A stretch of 64,000 nucleotides of DNA from the NCBI GenBank assembly GCA_020832545.1, contig JAFIEK010000016.1:16103-80102 (forward strand), in the 5' to 3' direction. The DNA is from Pararhodobacter sp. Lineage in GTDB: Bacteria; Pseudomonadota; Alphaproteobacteria; Rhodobacterales; Rhodobacteraceae. Below are positions 63,172-64,000 of the stretch, piece after piece. The notes under the pieces were generated by a model. That model saw nothing but the letters and a program-made list of their open reading frames with translations, did not search any database and was not told where the DNA came from. A program made the translations under genes and the position numbers. Numbering within the stretch: position 1 is the stretch's first letter; each line of letters opens with the position of its first letter.

Positions 63172-63251
63172 CTACTCCGTACATAATTGCCAGGGCGGCC
63201 ATTTGCCGCAGCGGCCTGAAAACCTGCAGCCGTTCCGGGAGGACAGTATGA
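63168..63251 (+). CDS. Possible 27-residue ORF between the GNAT and chorismate mutase genes
   Basis: ATG at 63168 overlaps the GNAT stop (ATGA) and its TGA overlaps the chorismate mutase ATG (ATGA). GGGAGG is 7 bases before the ATG. The peptide starts MTTPYIIARAAICRSG and is basic with two Cys. The two overlaps and the good binding site suggest it is translated, perhaps only to couple the neighbours. No family recognised. Confidence 0.4.
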   Translation: MTTPYIIARAAICRSGLKTCSRSGRTV

Positions 63252-63544
63252 GCGATGCCATCGAACGCGCGGCCGATTTGCTGCGCGAGCACCGCGAGTC
63301 GATTGACCGGCTGGATGCGATCCTCGTCTATACGCTGGCGGAACGCTTCAAGCATACGCAGGCCGTTGGCAGGCTGAAGGCCGAACACACCCTGCCGCCC
63401 TCGGACCCCGCACGCGAGGCACAGCAGATCGAGCGGCTGGAATGGCTGGCCAAGGAAGCCGACCTAGACCCGGAATTTGCCAAGAAATTCCTCGCCTTCA
63501 TCATCTCCGAGGTGATCCGTCACCACGAGAGGTTGCAGAACTGA
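63248..63544 (+). CDS. Chorismate mutase, AroQ type
   Basis: A 98-residue all-helical enzyme converting chorismate to prephenate: ESIDRLDAILVYTLAERFKHTQAVGRLKAEHTLPPSDPAREAQQ with the catalytic Arg and Lys, and FAKKFLAFIISEVIRHHERL at the end. GGGAGGACAGT precedes the ATG. Its place between ffh and rpsP is usual in this order of bacteria. Confidence 0.92.
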   Translation: MSDAIERAADLLREHRESIDRLDAILVYTLAERFKHTQAVGRLKAEHTLPPSDPAREAQQIERLEWLAKEADLDPEFAKKFLAFIISEVIRHHERLQN

Positions 63545-63607
63545 CCCCAAATTGGCCCGCCCGGACAATCCGGCGCGCCGCAACAGCCATCCAAAGGAGA
63601 AACACCC

Positions 63608-63961
63608 ATGGCTACCAAAATCCGTCTCGCCCGTGGCGGCTCGAAAAAGCGCCCGTTCTACGCGATTGTCATTTCCGACAGCCGCATGCCGCGCGATGGC
63701 CGCTTTCTGGAGAAGATCGGCACCTATAACCCGCTTCTCGCCAAAGACAACGAAGAGCGCGTGAAAATGGACCTGGAGCGCGTGCAGTTCTGGCTGGAGC
63801 GCGGTGCGCAGCCGACCGACCGGGTCGCGCGTTTTCTGGAAAGCGCTGGTGTGCGTGCCAAAGCCGAACGCTCGAACCCCAAAAAGGCCCAGCCGGGCAA
63901 GAAAGCGGTTGAGCGCGCTAAAGAGCGGGCCGAAAAGGCCGCCGTCGGCGCTGAAGAGTGA
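63608..63961 (+). CDS. rpsP: 30S ribosomal protein S16
   Basis: A 117-residue ribosomal protein: [42 protein letters not shown] at the start and [20 protein letters not shown]. The Lys/Ala-rich C-terminal extension is common in alphaproteobacteria. AAAGGAGAAA precedes the ATG. It is followed by a cut repeat; rimM and trmD would normally follow beyond the window. Confidence 0.96.
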   Translation: MATKIRLARGGSKKRPFYAIVISDSRMPRDGRFLEKIGTYNPLLAKDNEERVKMDLERVQFWLERGAQPTDRVARFLESAGVRAKAERSNPKKAQPGKKAVERAKERAEKAAVGAEE

Positions 63962-63970
63962 ACCGGGTGA

Positions 63971-64000
63971 GGGGGGCAGTCTGCCCCCCTCTTTGGCTTC
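63971..64000 (+). repeat. Intergenic double-hairpin repeat, copy F (cut by window end)
   Basis: GGGGGGCA/TGCCCCCC hairpin starting 9 bases after the rpsP stop, then TTTGGCTTC, the start of the second hairpin. Matches the first half of copy C. The rest lies beyond the window. Confidence 0.75.

Overview
The window reads as a chromosomal segment of a GC-rich alphaproteobacterium of the order Rhodobacterales (Rhodobacter/Roseobacter group). Supporting evidence: a stand-alone F0 ATP synthase operon with two b-type subunits (b' and b) and AtpI, a CcrM-type GANTC methyltransferase, an ALDH16-type dehydrogenase beside deoC, an accD-folC pair, a chorismate mutase between ffh and rpsP, and an exosortase E / VPEID-CTERM pair. 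Most genes are conserved housekeeping genes. I see no rRNA, tRNA, CRISPR array, prophage or insertion sequence. No gene-free stretch exceeds about 270 bases. GC content and codon use look even throughout.

Layout. 1-3.2 kb: the 3' end of an exosortase E/protease gene cut by the window edge, its convergent VPEID-CTERM target, and two genes of unknown function. 3.3-6.6 kb: deoC and a two-domain ALDH16 (deoxyribose degradation). 6.9-10.6 kb: a three-gene ferric-iron ABC importer. 10.6-12.3 kb: a lytic transglycosylase and an orphan ArsR regulator with a palindromic operator. 12.5-15.1 kb: atpI-atpB-atpE-b'-b, closed by a terminator. 15.2-16.5 kb: SbtA/SbtB bicarbonate transporter and its PII-like partner. 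16.6-24.5 kb: DUF2853, AlkB-like hydroxylase, MutY, DUF721, a DsbA-like protein, a CoA transferase, a cytochrome c/lyase-like fusion, a decayed chromate transporter, and thiD under a TPP riboswitch. 24.9-33 kb: an MFS carrier, an AraC-Ogt DNA repair protein, an OmpA lipoprotein, a FadR-type regulator, ccrM, rnhB, a duplicated Cys-rich envelope protein, and a membrane protein with a C-terminal winged helix. 33-37 kb: serB divergent from serC-serA (serine synthesis). 37.8-43.6 kb: a compact flagellar block motB-flgE-flgK-flgL-flgI. 43.6-52 kb: GMC oxidoreductase, small secreted protein, a low-molecular-weight phosphatase / DMT exporter / mnmD overlap cluster, a divergent MnmC(o)-like oxidase, a response regulator, CoxG, NnrU and a CPBP protease. 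52-58 kb: accD-folC, rpmB, meaB, hrpB. 58.5-64 kb: rhomboid-trhO, then ffh, two GNATs, a possible 27-residue ORF, chorismate mutase and rpsP.

The least conventional structure is a dispersed intergenic repeat: a GGGGGC/GCCCCC hairpin, a second variable hairpin, an ATTCACCCCC block and a conserved tail. It appears five times in full and once cut at the window end, usually directly after a stop codon. Two copies face each other between hrpB and trhO and make a 28-base inverted repeat. One copy supplies the C-terminal residues and stop of the ArsR gene. Other points of interest are the exosortase E pair, the triple GANTC cluster in front of ccrM, the leader ORF under the TPP riboswitch, and the inverted ToxR-like topology of the protein at 32.3-33.0 kb.
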